A stretch of 64,000 nucleotides of DNA from Bacillota bacterium (GTDB taxonomy: Bacteria > Bacillota > Clostridia > Acetivibrionales > DTU013), in contig JAFABI010000113.1 in the NCBI GenBank assembly GCA_023426125.1, positions 116,908 to 180,907 on the forward strand, read 5' to 3'. The position numbers and the translations under genes are program-made. Below are positions 17,253-25,149 of the stretch, piece after piece (position 1 is the first letter of the stretch; the number at the start of each line of letters is the position of its first letter). Below the pieces are notes generated by a model. That model was given only the letters and a program-made list of their open reading frames with translations. It made no database searches and was not told the DNA's origin.

Positions 17253-17301
17253 AACGATTCCTCCATTCTTTGTTGGATCTTCATGCATTATTTGCTATTA
17301 A

Positions 17302-17421
17302 GAGCACTGAAAATATTACTTACGCTTTTTCTGCAAATGCAAGGCATTTGCGACCAGCCCCGGCGCTCCAAGACTGCATTTGCAGAAAATCTTAGCGTAA
17401 GTTGTATTTTCACCTGTGCTT
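17302..17421. repeat. Imperfect 120-bp palindromic element, GCGACCAGCC family, copy 3
   Basis: Arms AGCACTGAAAATATTACTTACGCT and the complementary AGCGTAAG...TTTTCACCTGTGCT pair over about 40 bp, with the inner pairing TTTTCTGCAAATGCA / TGCATTTGCAGAAAA. The loop carries GCGACCAGCCCCGG (17350-17363). Outer arms resemble those of the 6855-6995 element (AGCACT...AAAATAT.ACTT). Confidence 0.65.
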
Positions 17422-17431
17422 AACGAACAAA

Positions 17432-17472
17432 GGCCGGGTATCGCTAAAGAATGGTCTCTAGCAATCCCGACC
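17432..17472 (-). terminator. Terminator-like hairpin in the operon leader
   Basis: Arms of 14-15 bp with G-U wobbles around a GAGACCATTCTT loop, followed on the minus strand by TTTGTTCGTT. If real it would end transcription about 170 nt into the leader, before the first gene, as in attenuation. Confidence 0.45.
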
Positions 17473-17578
17473 TCTGGTTTCCCAGTCAGCCAATCCGGAA
17501 AACCCTTCCCTTATTGCCCATAAAAAGCGGCAAATCAGCGAAGCGCTCTCCAAACTCCCGACATATGTCGTTTATTTA

Positions 17579-17610
17579 TTGTATACAAAACATATATGAA
17601 TAATATGTTT
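17579..17610. promoter_or_regulatory. Operator candidates at the start of the nitrogenase-like operon
   Basis: Two dyads lie right at and after the predicted start site. AAACATAT and ATATGTTT are 8-bp arms spaced by 7 bp (17588-17610). TTGTATACAA at 17579-17588 is a perfect 10-bp palindrome of a type bound by some GntR-family repressors. Their place at +1 to about +30 suits a repressor roadblock. Confidence 0.5.
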
Positions 17611-17616
17611 ATAGAT

Positions 17617-17645
17617 ATCATATACCGAATTTCATCGTATGTCAA
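17617..17645 (-). promoter_or_regulatory. Sigma-A-type promoter of the nitrogenase-like operon
   Basis: On the minus strand TTGACA (17640-17645), 17-bp spacer, TATGAT (17617-17622). Both boxes are at least 5/6 matches. Predicted start near 17610. Confidence 0.75.
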
Positions 17646-18046
17646 CAGGAGAGTTGTGAAATGAACAGTAAAAATTTTTATTGTGAAAATTTTTATTTTT
17701 ATGGGATGTAACGATTCGTAACTAGTTGCCTTTTCGGCGCCGCCGTTGAGATAGTCGAAAAGGCGGCCCTGATACCTTCCTTCTCCATACGGGCAACAAT
17801 CATGTCATGTATCTTCCTCCAACTAGTATTGAAAATAATATTGTTATCGTTTTCTGGTATTCTGAATATTGTAGGTTTAATATATTCTAATGTCTTTCCT
17901 AATAAATGCTAATTTTACACAACAATATTCTTCAATAGTTGATAATTACTCCCAGAAAAGCTATTATTATACCAAGAACATAATTTTCAGATTATGCAAC
18001 GTTTTTGACGTTTCATGTATCTTAATTATGATATGAGAGGTTTTTT
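17646..18046. other. AT-rich intergenic stretch with a short GC-richer island
   Basis: Mostly AT-rich non-coding DNA. A GC-richer island (about 17715-17825) is bounded on both sides by AACTAGTT/CAACTAGT and on the minus strand contains a 34-codon reading frame from ATG 17813 (MIVARMEKEG...) that I do not recognise; it may be a relic of an inserted gene. On the plus strand TTGACG-16 bp-TATGAT ends at 18032, almost touching the ribosome site of the small ORF at 18047. Confidence 0.4.
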
Positions 18047-18253
18047 ATGATTCTTACATTAGCAAATGGTAGCCGGAATAAAGATTACGAGAACGCTATT
18101 GAGGTATCTTCAAGTGGTACAACTAATAATACAAATTATAAATATTATCCTGTTTCTCCAGGTTCAGTTAAAGGAGCTTCTTATTTTGACTATTATGTTA
18201 ATGGTGCACATGCACACTCCTCAACAGACTGGTGGAACTTTGATTTCAGGTAA
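18047..18253 (+). CDS. Small peptide ORF, possibly a lactococcin-972-like bacteriocin relative
   Basis: 68 aa, ATG preceded by GAGAGG at 6 nt. Ser/Asn/Tyr-rich and ending in DWWNFDFR. The stretch SYFDYYVNGAHAHSST resembles the core pattern of lactococcin-972-like peptides (Y.DYY.....HSST), and the next genes are an ABC ATPase and a very large permease, as in those immunity/export cassettes. No signal peptide is visible, whereas true members are Sec-secreted, so it may be a 5'-truncated relic or a different peptide. The similarity is from memory and weak. AT-rich like the following three genes. Confidence 0.45.
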   Translation: MILTLANGSRNKDYENAIEVSSSGTTNNTNYKYYPVSPGSVKGASYFDYYVNGAHAHSSTDWWNFDFR

Positions 18254-18372
18254 TTTATAATTTCAGTATTTGTAACAAAACAGTGGTTGTCTAGCAAAAG
18301 TCGGACGAGCAAAGCTCGCCCCACTTTTGCTTACACCCCTAGTTTTTGTTTATAACGGGGAGGAAAAATGAA

Positions 18373-19047
18373 TTGAATATTGTATTGGAAGCAAAGGATA
18401 TTAGTAAAAATTATTACTCCGGTAAGTATACGGTCGAAGCTCTAAAAACAACGAGTTTTAGTGCCAGCGAAGGCAGTATAGTCGTCATCGTCGGTAAAAG
18501 CGGCTCTGGAAAAAGCACATTGCTTAATGTGCTGGGCGGACTGATAAAACCGGAGATAGGTCAGGTATTTATCGAGCAACAATCTATTTATGAAATCAGC
18601 GAATCAATGCGAACACGTCTTCGGAGCAAAAAAATCGGTTTTATATTTCAAAGCTTCAACCTCATAAACGAACTCTCAATTATTAATAACATCCGTCTGC
18701 CCTTTGATATTGCCGGATTGCCTTACGATGCGCAAGCAGAAAAAGAAATCGTGAATATGCTTGATATCAGCGAGCGTCTCCATTTTTATCCTGAACAGCT
18801 TTCCGGCGGCGAACGTCAACGTACCGCCATCGCTCGTGCGCTTTTGTTGAAACCGGCTATAATTCTTGCAGATGAGCCTACAGGGAATCTTGATCTGGAA
18901 TCTGGAAAAAACTTGATGAATTTTGTTGAAGCCACCAACCGGGAGCGAAATCAGACTTATGTAATTGTTACGCATGATTTGGAATGGCTAAAGATTGCTC
19001 ATCATGTATATAAGATGAGTGATGGCAGGTTAACGGCGGAAAGATGA
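18373..19047 (+). CDS. ABC transporter ATPase (LolD/MacB/bacteriocin-immunity type)
   Basis: 224 aa from TTG 18373, chosen since GGGGAGG lies 9 nt upstream; an upstream in-frame ATG at 18346 overlaps the ribosome site. Walker A VGKSGSGKSTLLNVLGG (about 42), Q-loop IFQSFNLINELS (about 88), signature LSGGERQRTAIARALL (about 140), Walker B IILADEPTGNLD (about 162) and H-loop VTHDLEW (about 195). The LSGGERQR and ADEPTGNLD forms are those of exporters and peptide-resistance/lipoprotein systems paired with FtsX-type permeases. 10 bp before the permease gene. Confidence 0.92.
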   Translation: MNIVLEAKDISKNYYSGKYTVEALKTTSFSASEGSIVVIVGKSGSGKSTLLNVLGGLIKPEIGQVFIEQQSIYEISESMRTRLRSKKIGFIFQSFNLINELSIINNIRLPFDIAGLPYDAQAEKEIVNMLDISERLHFYPEQLSGGERQRTAIARALLLKPAIILADEPTGNLDLESGKNLMNFVEATNRERNQTYVIVTHDLEWLKIAHHVYKMSDGRLTAER

Positions 19048-19057
19048 GGAGATACAT

Positions 19058-21706
19058 ATGCAAAGAACAAAACAGCTTATACGGATTGCTTTCAAAAGCT
19101 TATTAAAAAGGAACCGTGGGAACATGCTTTTTTTAATATGCGTTATGCTCTTGATGTTTATACCAACCTTGCTCTATAATATTACACAAGGTGTGATGAA
19201 TCAAGTAGAGCAATCATATAAGGCGGTTTTTGGAAATTTCACGGATATATATTATGATTCTGCACATATAGACAATCCTTCGCTTGACTTTTCAGAAAAT
19301 GATCTTATGGTTCTTTTGCCTGATTTTCATTATATGCGTTTTGGCGTATTTTTTACAACCTACAAGCAGGATTTAAATGATAATAAAATACTTTATGTAG
19401 GATATGCCGATAAAGAGGCACTGTCCCTTGCCGAGGTAACAATTCTTGAGGGTGCACTACCAGAAAGCAATAATGAAATTGCACTGACACAAGGCATGTC
19501 TGCCTTATTTGATAATAAAAAATTAGGTGAGCAGGTAAGAATCGCCGGGTCAACCTATACTATTTGCGGGTTAGTTCAAGATTTTGGGCATCTTTGGCCA
19601 AGAGGCGAATTGCAAATTGAATGTAAGATCAGTCCCGTTAATGCTTTTGTCACTCTGCAGGAAGCCAATCGTCTTTTAAAGCAAACCGGAGAACTGACAC
19701 GGCAAATTTTAATTGAGCGCCAACTCGGAATTTCAAATTCAATTGAAAACAACAAATCTGATTTTTTGCGCAATGTCAATAGTTCATTGGATAAGAATAC
19801 GGAGTTTATTGTTCCCAATGAGTTTCGTGTTTTAATATATATCACATCTATTATCATAATTTATATGGTCTTGTCTCTCAACCGTCGTCGTTTGGCTGAA
19901 CGGCTAAAAAGTTATAACCTGCTGGGGCTTATTAAACCAGAGATCGTTTTTATCATGCGATTTGAATTGATTTTTTTAAGCACAGCAGGATTATTAACCG
20001 GCATGATACTGGGATGTGGCGCAACGCTCCTTGCTCTAAAGCTTCTCTCTTCATTCATTGGACAACCCATCCCATTTATTCTTAATCTTTTTTCTATTAC
20101 AGTACTGTTTATTATTCTATTTGCCGGCATTTACATATTGATATTGTTTTTTAGCCGCAATATGATAAATGAAGCATTACGTGAAGAACAACTGCAAGAT
20201 AAAAAGTATCAACAAAAAGCAAAAAGAACACGTTTGCTTGGCTTTGAATTAAGGCAAGGGAGAAGTAATCTTATCTCCCTCACACTGCTCATAATATTTT
20301 CATTTTCATTGCTTTCTTATGGCGTATTTTATGGCAACTATTTTTCAAGAAATATATTTGAAGCACCAACCGGAACGCTTCCAAGAGATTATGATTTTCA
20401 ATTTATAACACATCCTCAGCCGGCGCCTCCATTAGCTAAAGGTGAGACAGCTTTCTATTTTACGGACACCTTTGAAAAAATCGGCGCCTCCAACGAATTC
20501 ATCGATAAGATATTTTCAGAACCTACGGTGAAAAGTGTTAAAGTATATAAAGAAGTGAATAAAATGCATGTACTTTTAAAAGAAAACCAGATGGATGATT
20601 ATATTGATGCCTATGATTTCAATCTTGATGGTAATTGTAATGAATATCGCAATACAGGAATTGTTAATTTTAGTTTCGTTCGTGAAAATTATGGTTACCA
20701 GAATGATGATATCCTTGTTGGCAGCGAAATTTTAGCTTACCCGCCCGATGTATTAAAAATATTGGAGAAATCGGTAGTTGAAGGAAAAATTGATCTGGAT
20801 AAAATAATTGCAGGCGAAGAAGTAATATTGCGGGTTCCGGCCTTCACAATAAAAAAAATGGAAAGCGGCGGCATAGCGAGGATACCGTTGCCATATACAC
20901 AGGAAAGTGCCTACAACAGCACTACTTTCAAGGTTGGGGATAATATTCATCTATCAGGTTTACTTACGGATGAATATATCAATGGTCCTGTAACGGAAAA
21001 ACAAGCCGGATCATATTATAGACATGATATTACTATTAAAATTGGCGCTATTATCAGAGATACGAACGGTTTGTTCCATTCATCGGGTTCATTTGGAAAA
21101 CCGTTTTCAATTCTGACAGTTGACGAAGTATTATCAAAAATGGATATTCCGGCAACGTATAGCATTGTCAGTATTTATACCAAAGACGGATATGACAGCA
21201 GTGAATTAAGCCGGATAATCGCCAATTATTCTTATAAAGTTCCCTACATGATACTTGAAGACTGGCAGGCGGATATAAAGACGTATAAGGTTTTTAATTT
21301 AATGGTTTATATATTTGTTGCTACCTTATTGAGTGTTTTGGCATTGACGACTCTCATGGTTTTAATGAGCCATTTGTTTATTAAAACACGGCTAAGTATG
21401 AAAAATTACGCATTGTTAAGAATCAACGGATTAAGCTTCCGGCGTCTTATCCGATTGCTGGTATTACAGGTAGGTCTGATAATTATTACCGGCTGCCTGA
21501 TTGGTATACCTGTTTCACTTTTAATTATCCAATTCTTCGGAATAAGAGCGCGAACTGAAATTTTCACCGAGCTCTTCTATTATTTTCCTATGATTAATTT
21601 ACTGTATGTTTTTATAGGAGTATTAATAATCTCTGTTATTTCAATATTGCCTTGCATATTATATTTAAAAAAACACAAAGACAATATTTTATTTGATATA
21701 CACTAG
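19058..21706 (+). CDS. Large FtsX-type ABC permease (bacteriocin-associated membrane protein-like)
   Basis: 882 aa. Membrane helix at about 19-40, a 200-residue external region, helices at about 265-285, 300-330 and 345-375, another at about 400-425 (LISLTLLIIFSFSLLSYGVF), a second external region (about 430-745), then three C-terminal helices (about 750-775, 800-830, 845-870). This is a duplicated FtsX/MacB-like layout of the size seen in lactococcin-972-type immunity permeases and lipoprotein or antimicrobial-peptide export systems. GAGGAGATACAT precedes the ATG. Forms an exporter with the ATPase gene 10 bp upstream. AT-rich codon use sets it apart from the flanking operons. Confidence 0.85.
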   Translation: MQRTKQLIRIAFKSLLKRNRGNMLFLICVMLLMFIPTLLYNITQGVMNQVEQSYKAVFGNFTDIYYDSAHIDNPSLDFSENDLMVLLPDFHYMRFGVFFTTYKQDLNDNKILYVGYADKEALSLAEVTILEGALPESNNEIALTQGMSALFDNKKLGEQVRIAGSTYTICGLVQDFGHLWPRGELQIECKISPVNAFVTLQEANRLLKQTGELTRQILIERQLGISNSIENNKSDFLRNVNSSLDKNTEFIVPNEFRVLIYITSIIIIYMVLSLNRRRLAERLKSYNLLGLIKPEIVFIMRFELIFLSTAGLLTGMILGCGATLLALKLLSSFIGQPIPFILNLFSITVLFIILFAGIYILILFFSRNMINEALREEQLQDKKYQQKAKRTRLLGFELRQGRSNLISLTLLIIFSFSLLSYGVFYGNYFSRNIFEAPTGTLPRDYDFQFITHPQPAPPLAKGETAFYFTDTFEKIGASNEFIDKIFSEPTVKSVKVYKEVNKMHVLLKENQMDDYIDAYDFNLDGNCNEYRNTGIVNFSFVRENYGYQNDDILVGSEILAYPPDVLKILEKSVVEGKIDLDKIIAGEEVILRVPAFTIKKMESGGIARIPLPYTQESAYNSTTFKVGDNIHLSGLLTDEYINGPVTEKQAGSYYRHDITIKIGAIIRDTNGLFHSSGSFGKPFSILTVDEVLSKMDIPATYSIVSIYTKDGYDSSELSRIIANYSYKVPYMILEDWQADIKTYKVFNLMVYIFVATLLSVLALTTLMVLMSHLFIKTRLSMKNYALLRINGLSFRRLIRLLVLQVGLIIITGCLIGIPVSLLIIQFFGIRARTEIFTELFYYFPMINLLYVFIGVLIISVISILPCILYLKKHKDNILFDIH

Positions 21707-21766
21707 AACATTAATGACTATTTTTGTACAAAATACCTGTATATTTTTGAATAAGGGGAACGTAAC

Positions 21767-22102
21767 ATGAAACGAATAGTATTAATGCCGGTTTTATTGA
21801 TAACAATGCTAATTACAGTAAGTTGTACTGAAAAAAACTATCCTCTAGCGTTAGTTTGGAATAACATTTTTTACTATATGTCTGTTGAGACTGTACTCAC
21901 TGACGATTTAGATGGTAAAATAGGAGAAATAACCAAACAAGTTAAGCCAATGCCCCAAAAAAGCGGTGAAGCAAATTTTTTACCTGTTGGGACAAAATTA
22001 TATAAAATTAAAGGCGAAAATGATAATGAGCTTATTGCCGTTGAGTATCAAAACGGATATCGCAAAGCGTCAATCATTAAGAAAACATCTGATTCTAACT
22101 GA
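21767..22102 (+). CDS. Small lipoprotein of unknown function
   Basis: 111 aa. Signal sequence MKRIVLMPVLLITMLITVSC with the lipobox Cys at residue 20. The mature part has a possible beta-strand pattern, TKLYKIKGENDNELIAVEYQNGY at the end. Follows the permease gene by 60 bp with its own ribosome site (AAGGGGAACGTAAC), so it probably belongs to the same cassette; small lipoproteins accompany some peptide-immunity ABC systems (inference). I do not recognise the family. Confidence 0.75.
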   Translation: MKRIVLMPVLLITMLITVSCTEKNYPLALVWNNIFYYMSVETVLTDDLDGKIGEITKQVKPMPQKSGEANFLPVGTKLYKIKGENDNELIAVEYQNGYRKASIIKKTSDSN

Positions 22103-22107
22103 ACTAC

Positions 22108-22152
22108 TACCGGCTGAAAGCCGGTAGGTTCGATCTGCGGCTGGAAGCCGCC
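22108..22152. mobile_element. IS200/IS605-type right end hairpins
   Basis: Two small hairpins in a row, CCGGCTGAAAGCCGG (22110-22124) and GCGGCTGGAAGCCGC (22137-22151), of the kind recognised by Y1 transposases at IS200/IS605 ends. They lie immediately after the stop of the transposase remnant on the minus strand. Confidence 0.6.
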
Positions 22153-22424
22153 TAAAAGTCACCGATGTTGAAGTTATCATTCCTTAAATTTTCAGCTATG
22201 TCCTGTGTCTTAATGTATTCAGCTATAACTTCATCTGTAACGTTTCCACTGCTTGCAGCAAAATACCCTCTTCCCCATAAATGCTTCCCCCAGAATTGTT
22301 TGTTTAGCTCCTTATACTCCATCAATAGTTTTCTTGATGTATACCCCTTGATATATTGTACTAGCTTGCTTACCGATAGATGCGGCGGTCCTGATACCAG
22401 CAGGTGTATATGGTCTTTCGCTAC
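22152..22424 (-). pseudogene. tnpA: IS200/IS605 TnpA (Y1 transposase), 5'-truncated
   Basis: The minus-strand frame from about 22424 to the TAG at 22152 gives about 90 residues: AKDHIHLLVSGPPHLSVSKL, GYTSRKLLMEYKELNKQFWG and WGRGYFAASSGNVTDEVIAE. The HxH (HIH) metal motif and the helix with the nucleophile region are recognisable, but the first roughly 45-55 residues are missing and the frame runs into an unrelated palindrome at 22427. Inactive remnant marking the border between the AT-rich peptide cassette and the rnf operon. Confidence 0.85.
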
Positions 22425-22432
22425 GGGACAAT

Positions 22433-22512
22433 GTCAAGGGGACAGGTACATTGACATTTGAGTGTCAACCTGGCGCATGTCAACGCACCTGTCCCCTTGA
22501 CATGCGCCAGGT
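22433..22512. repeat. Interleaved inverted repeats (GGGGACAGGT type)
   Basis: GTCAAGGGGACAGGT (22433-22447) is inverted at 22487-22501, and ACCTGGCGCATGTCAA (22468-22483) is inverted at 22497-22512, so two 15-16-bp dyads overlap. GGGGACAGGT dyads are common REP-like intergenic repeats. It directly follows the truncated transposase and precedes the 3' end of rnfB. Confidence 0.6.
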
Positions 22513-22519
22513 ATTGCCG

Positions 22520-23347
22520 CTATATGGCGCCGCATTCCTGAACAACCCGGCAATTTATCGCCTTTGTCGGGCATTTCGCCAGGCAGGTTGCTTCGGAGCA
22601 TTGCTCAATGCATATCCTGGAATCCACCACTGCAAGATTCTCTACAAGCTTGACGGCCCCATGCCCGCAATTTTTCACACATATTCCGCAGCCGATGCAG
22701 GCTGCCGTACAAAGCTTTCTGGCTACCGGTCCCTTATCCCTGGAATTGCAGTCCACTTTTGCATGAAAATCCACCGGCAGCATTTGTATGACCTTTTTGG
22801 GACATACCGTTTCACAGATGCCACAGCCCGTGCATTTTTTAGGGTTTACCACCGGCAGCCCTTCCTCACTCATTGTTAACGCATCAAAGGCACAGCTTCT
22901 TACACAGGTGCCAAAGCCGATGCATCCGTGCTTGCAGCCTTTAGGCCCGCCCTTTACCAAATTGGCGGCCGCACAGTCCCGTATTCCCGAATAATTGAAA
23001 CTTAAGGCCGCTTTCCCCGCACCTCCGGCGCATTTGACATGAGCGATCCTGGGTTCAATTTCCGCCGCAGTTTTCCCTGTAAGCCCGGCTACCTGCTTTG
23101 CCACCGCTTCCTTCCCCGGAACGCACAGGCTGGGTGAAACCTCCGGATTCAAAACCACCGCTTCGGCATAAGCCAGACAGCCGGCATAGCCGCAGGCGCC
23201 GCATTGCCCTTTGGGAAGCACCTCCTCCACCAGATGGATGAGAGGATTTGTTTCCACTGCGAATTTTCTATTTGCAAAAGCAAGAATCAAACCGAAGGTA
23301 AGGCCGACCAGCCCCATTATGATCAAGATCATCACCGATGTATTCAT
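22520..23347 (-). CDS. rnfB: Rnf complex iron-sulfur subunit RnfB
   Basis: 275 aa. N-terminal membrane anchor (about 5-25), then the four-Cys cluster domain GQCGACGYAGCLAYAEAV (about 48), and two ferredoxin-like pairs: CTGCGICETVCPKKV (about 165) and CIGCGICVKNCGHGA (about 210), with additional Cys-rich motifs CKHGCIGFGTCVRSC (about 137) and CIEQCSEATCLAKCP (about 237). RnfB takes electrons from ferredoxin or passes them to it. Last gene of the minus-strand rnfCDGEAB set, 16 bp after rnfA. Confidence 0.95.
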   Translation of the reverse strand: MNTSVMILIIMGLVGLTFGLILAFANRKFAVETNPLIHLVEEVLPKGQCGACGYAGCLAYAEAVVLNPEVSPSLCVPGKEAVAKQVAGLTGKTAAEIEPRIAHVKCAGGAGKAALSFNYSGIRDCAAANLVKGGPKGCKHGCIGFGTCVRSCAFDALTMSEEGLPVVNPKKCTGCGICETVCPKKVIQMLPVDFHAKVDCNSRDKGPVARKLCTAACIGCGICVKNCGHGAVKLVENLAVVDSRICIEQCSEATCLAKCPTKAINCRVVQECGAI

Positions 23348-23363
23348 ATTTGCCTCCCATCCC

Positions 23364-23945
23364 CTATATCGTTATCATTCCGGAAAAGCCGAGAAAAGCC
23401 AGCGCCAGCATACCTGCGACAATAAAAGCGATTCCCATCCCCTGCAGCGGTTTGGGTACATCCGCATACTCCAGCTTTTCCCTGAGACTTGCCATCAATA
23501 TGATTGCAAGGGCAAAGCCTGCCCCTGACCCTAATGCATTGACAACACTCTTTGCCAGTGTGTATTCGGACTCCGCATTAAGGAGCGGCACCCCGAGGAC
23601 GACACAGTTGGTTGCAATCAAAAGCAGATAAATTCCCCACATGCCATACAAAGTCGGAGCCTGCTTTTTTATGATCATTTCAAGCAGCTGTACGAAGCTT
23701 GCGATGAGGAGTACGAAAACCACGGTTTTTAAAAACACCAGGTTCAAAGGGAGAAGTACGAAGTTATACACCACCCAGGCAAGGATGGAGCTTAAGGTAA
23801 TCACCGAAGTAACCGCCATTCCCATGCCAATGGAGGCGTTCAGCCGCTTGGAGACCCCGAAAAATATGCAGAGGCCCAGGAACCTTGTAAGGACGAAGTT
23901 ATTGACAATTGCCGCACTTAAAAACAGGATCAGATATTCCTTCAT
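23364..23945 (-). CDS. rnfA: Rnf complex membrane subunit RnfA
   Basis: 193 aa, the family length, six membrane helices. VNNFVLTRFLGLCIFFGVS near the N-terminus and GSGAGFALAIILMASLREKLE at about 145 are RnfA/NqrE hallmarks; the Cys in LGLC helps bind the shared intramembrane iron-sulfur centre in this family. 6 bp after rnfE. Confidence 0.95.
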   Translation of the reverse strand: MKEYLILFLSAAIVNNFVLTRFLGLCIFFGVSKRLNASIGMGMAVTSVITLSSILAWVVYNFVLLPLNLVFLKTVVFVLLIASFVQLLEMIIKKQAPTLYGMWGIYLLLIATNCVVLGVPLLNAESEYTLAKSVVNALGSGAGFALAIILMASLREKLEYADVPKPLQGMGIAFIVAGMLALAFLGFSGMITI

Positions 23946-23951
23946 GCTGCA

Positions 23952-24575
23952 TCATACCCCCTTGTTGTAGTCTACTTTTTTCTGGTCGTAGAGCCTGATG
24001 GCGCCAATCATGTAGCCAATCAATATGAAGGCTCCGGGGGGCAATATCATGATCAGGGCGGGATTGTACCATGAGCCGAGAAGCTGGACGCCAAAGATGG
24101 TTCCGTTCCCAAGGATTTCCCGGATGATTCCTATGGTAAGCATTGCGATAGTAAAGCCGCAGCCCATGCCCAGCCCGTCAAAAAAAGACGGCACTACCTT
24201 GTTCTTTGAAGCAAAGACTTCCGCCCTGGCCAGAATGATTGCAAAGACCACAATCAATGACAGATAGATTCCAAGCGCTCTGTACAGCAGCGGGAAGAAG
24301 GCTTCCAGAACGAGCTGTACTACGGTTACAATGGTGGCAACCGAAGTAATATAAACAGGAACGCGTACTTTTGGGTTGACCAGCTTCCTTGTCAGAGAAA
24401 CGACGACATTGTTCGCCGTTATGACAAACATTACGGATAAACCCATGGTTAGCGCATTGGCCGCCGAAGTCGTAACCGCAAGTGCCGGGCACAAGCTCAG
24501 AGCAAGGACAAAGATGGGATTCTGCTCAAAAATGCCCTTAATAAAAATATTCCACAAATCTTTTATTCTGCTCAT
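23952..24575 (-). CDS. rnfE: Rnf complex membrane subunit RnfE
   Basis: 207 aa from the ATG at 24575, with GGGAGGG 7 nt upstream. Six membrane helices; NPIFVLALSLCPALAVTTSA near the N-terminus contains the RnfE/NqrD Cys. DGLGMGCGFTIAMLTIGIIRE at about 145 matches the second conserved half. The stop of rnfG lies at its ribosome site, so the two are translationally coupled. Confidence 0.95.
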   Translation of the reverse strand: MSRIKDLWNIFIKGIFEQNPIFVLALSLCPALAVTTSAANALTMGLSVMFVITANNVVVSLTRKLVNPKVRVPVYITSVATIVTVVQLVLEAFFPLLYRALGIYLSLIVVFAIILARAEVFASKNKVVPSFFDGLGMGCGFTIAMLTIGIIREILGNGTIFGVQLLGSWYNPALIMILPPGAFILIGYMIGAIRLYDQKKVDYNKGV

Positions 24576-24576
24576 T

Positions 24577-25149
24577 TCATTTCCCTCCCGTAAAATGTAC
24601 GACTTCATCCACAGCTTCCCTTACTCCCTTTACAACTGCGCTGGAGGTTATGGTAGCGCCTGTCAGGGCATCGACATTTTGTTTGTTGGAAGGGTCTTTT
24701 ACCACAATCAGGTCCTCGGATTTTTTCCCCTTCAAACGGTCCCTGAAGAAATCCTGTGAGGCTTTATCTCCCAGGCCGGGCGTTTCGTTGGCGGACAGGA
24801 TGCTGTAGTCCACAACCCTGCCGTCGGCGGATACTGCCACAAGCATTTTTATGGTTCCGCCGTAGCCTTTGCTTTCACCCTGGATAATATAGGCGATGGT
24901 ATTGTCCCCTTTTTTAGCCGCAAACCACTGCTCCTTTTCCGCCACCGGCTCAAACCGGTCCGCGTCGGCCACCAGGGCTTTCATTGCCTGCTCCTTGAGC
25001 ATCTCGTTCTTTTCCACGGCAATGGGATAGGTGACAAAATATACTGCGGCGATAATTAACCCGGAGATGATACAGGCAGCCGTCAAATTCAATGCAATCG
25101 GGAAAATCGAAGTTTCCTTCCGGCTATGCTGAACATTCGAATCAGACAT
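24577..25149 (-). CDS. rnfG: Rnf complex flavin-binding subunit RnfG
   Basis: 190 aa from the ATG at 25149 with AGGAGGG 7 nt upstream. One N-terminal membrane helix (about 17-40), then an FMN-binding domain. DALTGATITSSAVVKGVREA near the C-terminus carries the SGATxTS-type motif whose last Thr bonds FMN covalently through phosphoester. Also LGDKASQDFF and YSILSANETPGLG. Faces the outside of the membrane. Overlaps the 3' end of rnfD by 8 bp. Confidence 0.95.
   Translation of the reverse strand: MSDSNVQHSRKETSIFPIALNLTAACIISGLIIAAVYFVTYPIAVEKNEMLKEQAMKALVADADRFEPVAEKEQWFAAKKGDNTIAYIIQGESKGYGGTIKMLVAVSADGRVVDYSILSANETPGLGDKASQDFFRDRLKGKKSEDLIVVKDPSNKQNVDALTGATITSSAVVKGVREAVDEVVHFTGGK

Larger units (their letters stand above)
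17289..17609 (-). ncRNA. Long structured 5' leader of the nitrogenase-like operon (possible riboswitch/attenuator)
   Basis: From the predicted transcription start near 17610 to the first gene there are about 320-360 nt. Read on the minus strand: a short TTGCC/GGCAA hairpin, a GGAA/TTCC hairpin, a GAAA-tetraloop hairpin with stem CTGG/CCAG (17474-17485), then a strong hairpin of 14-15 bp (17432-17472; GGTCGGGATTGCTA pairing with TAGCGATACCCGGCC) followed by TTTGTTCGTT, resembling a weak intrinsic terminator. I could not match it to the SAM, cobalamin, TPP, T-box or glycine consensus from memory; a Moco-type leader was not excluded. The 3' part contains the palindrome 17302-17421. Confidence 0.5.

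Noticed and set aside
17289..17609. Leader as SAM (S-box), cobalamin, TPP, glycine or T-box element
   Set aside because: Individual motifs (GGGAAGG, GACTGGGAAACC) looked suggestive, but the required core order of these classes is not met by reading; left as unassigned structure.
18027..18046. TTGACG-16-TATGAT as promoter of the 68-aa ORF
   Set aside because: The predicted start site would fall within the ribosome site; kept only as a remark.
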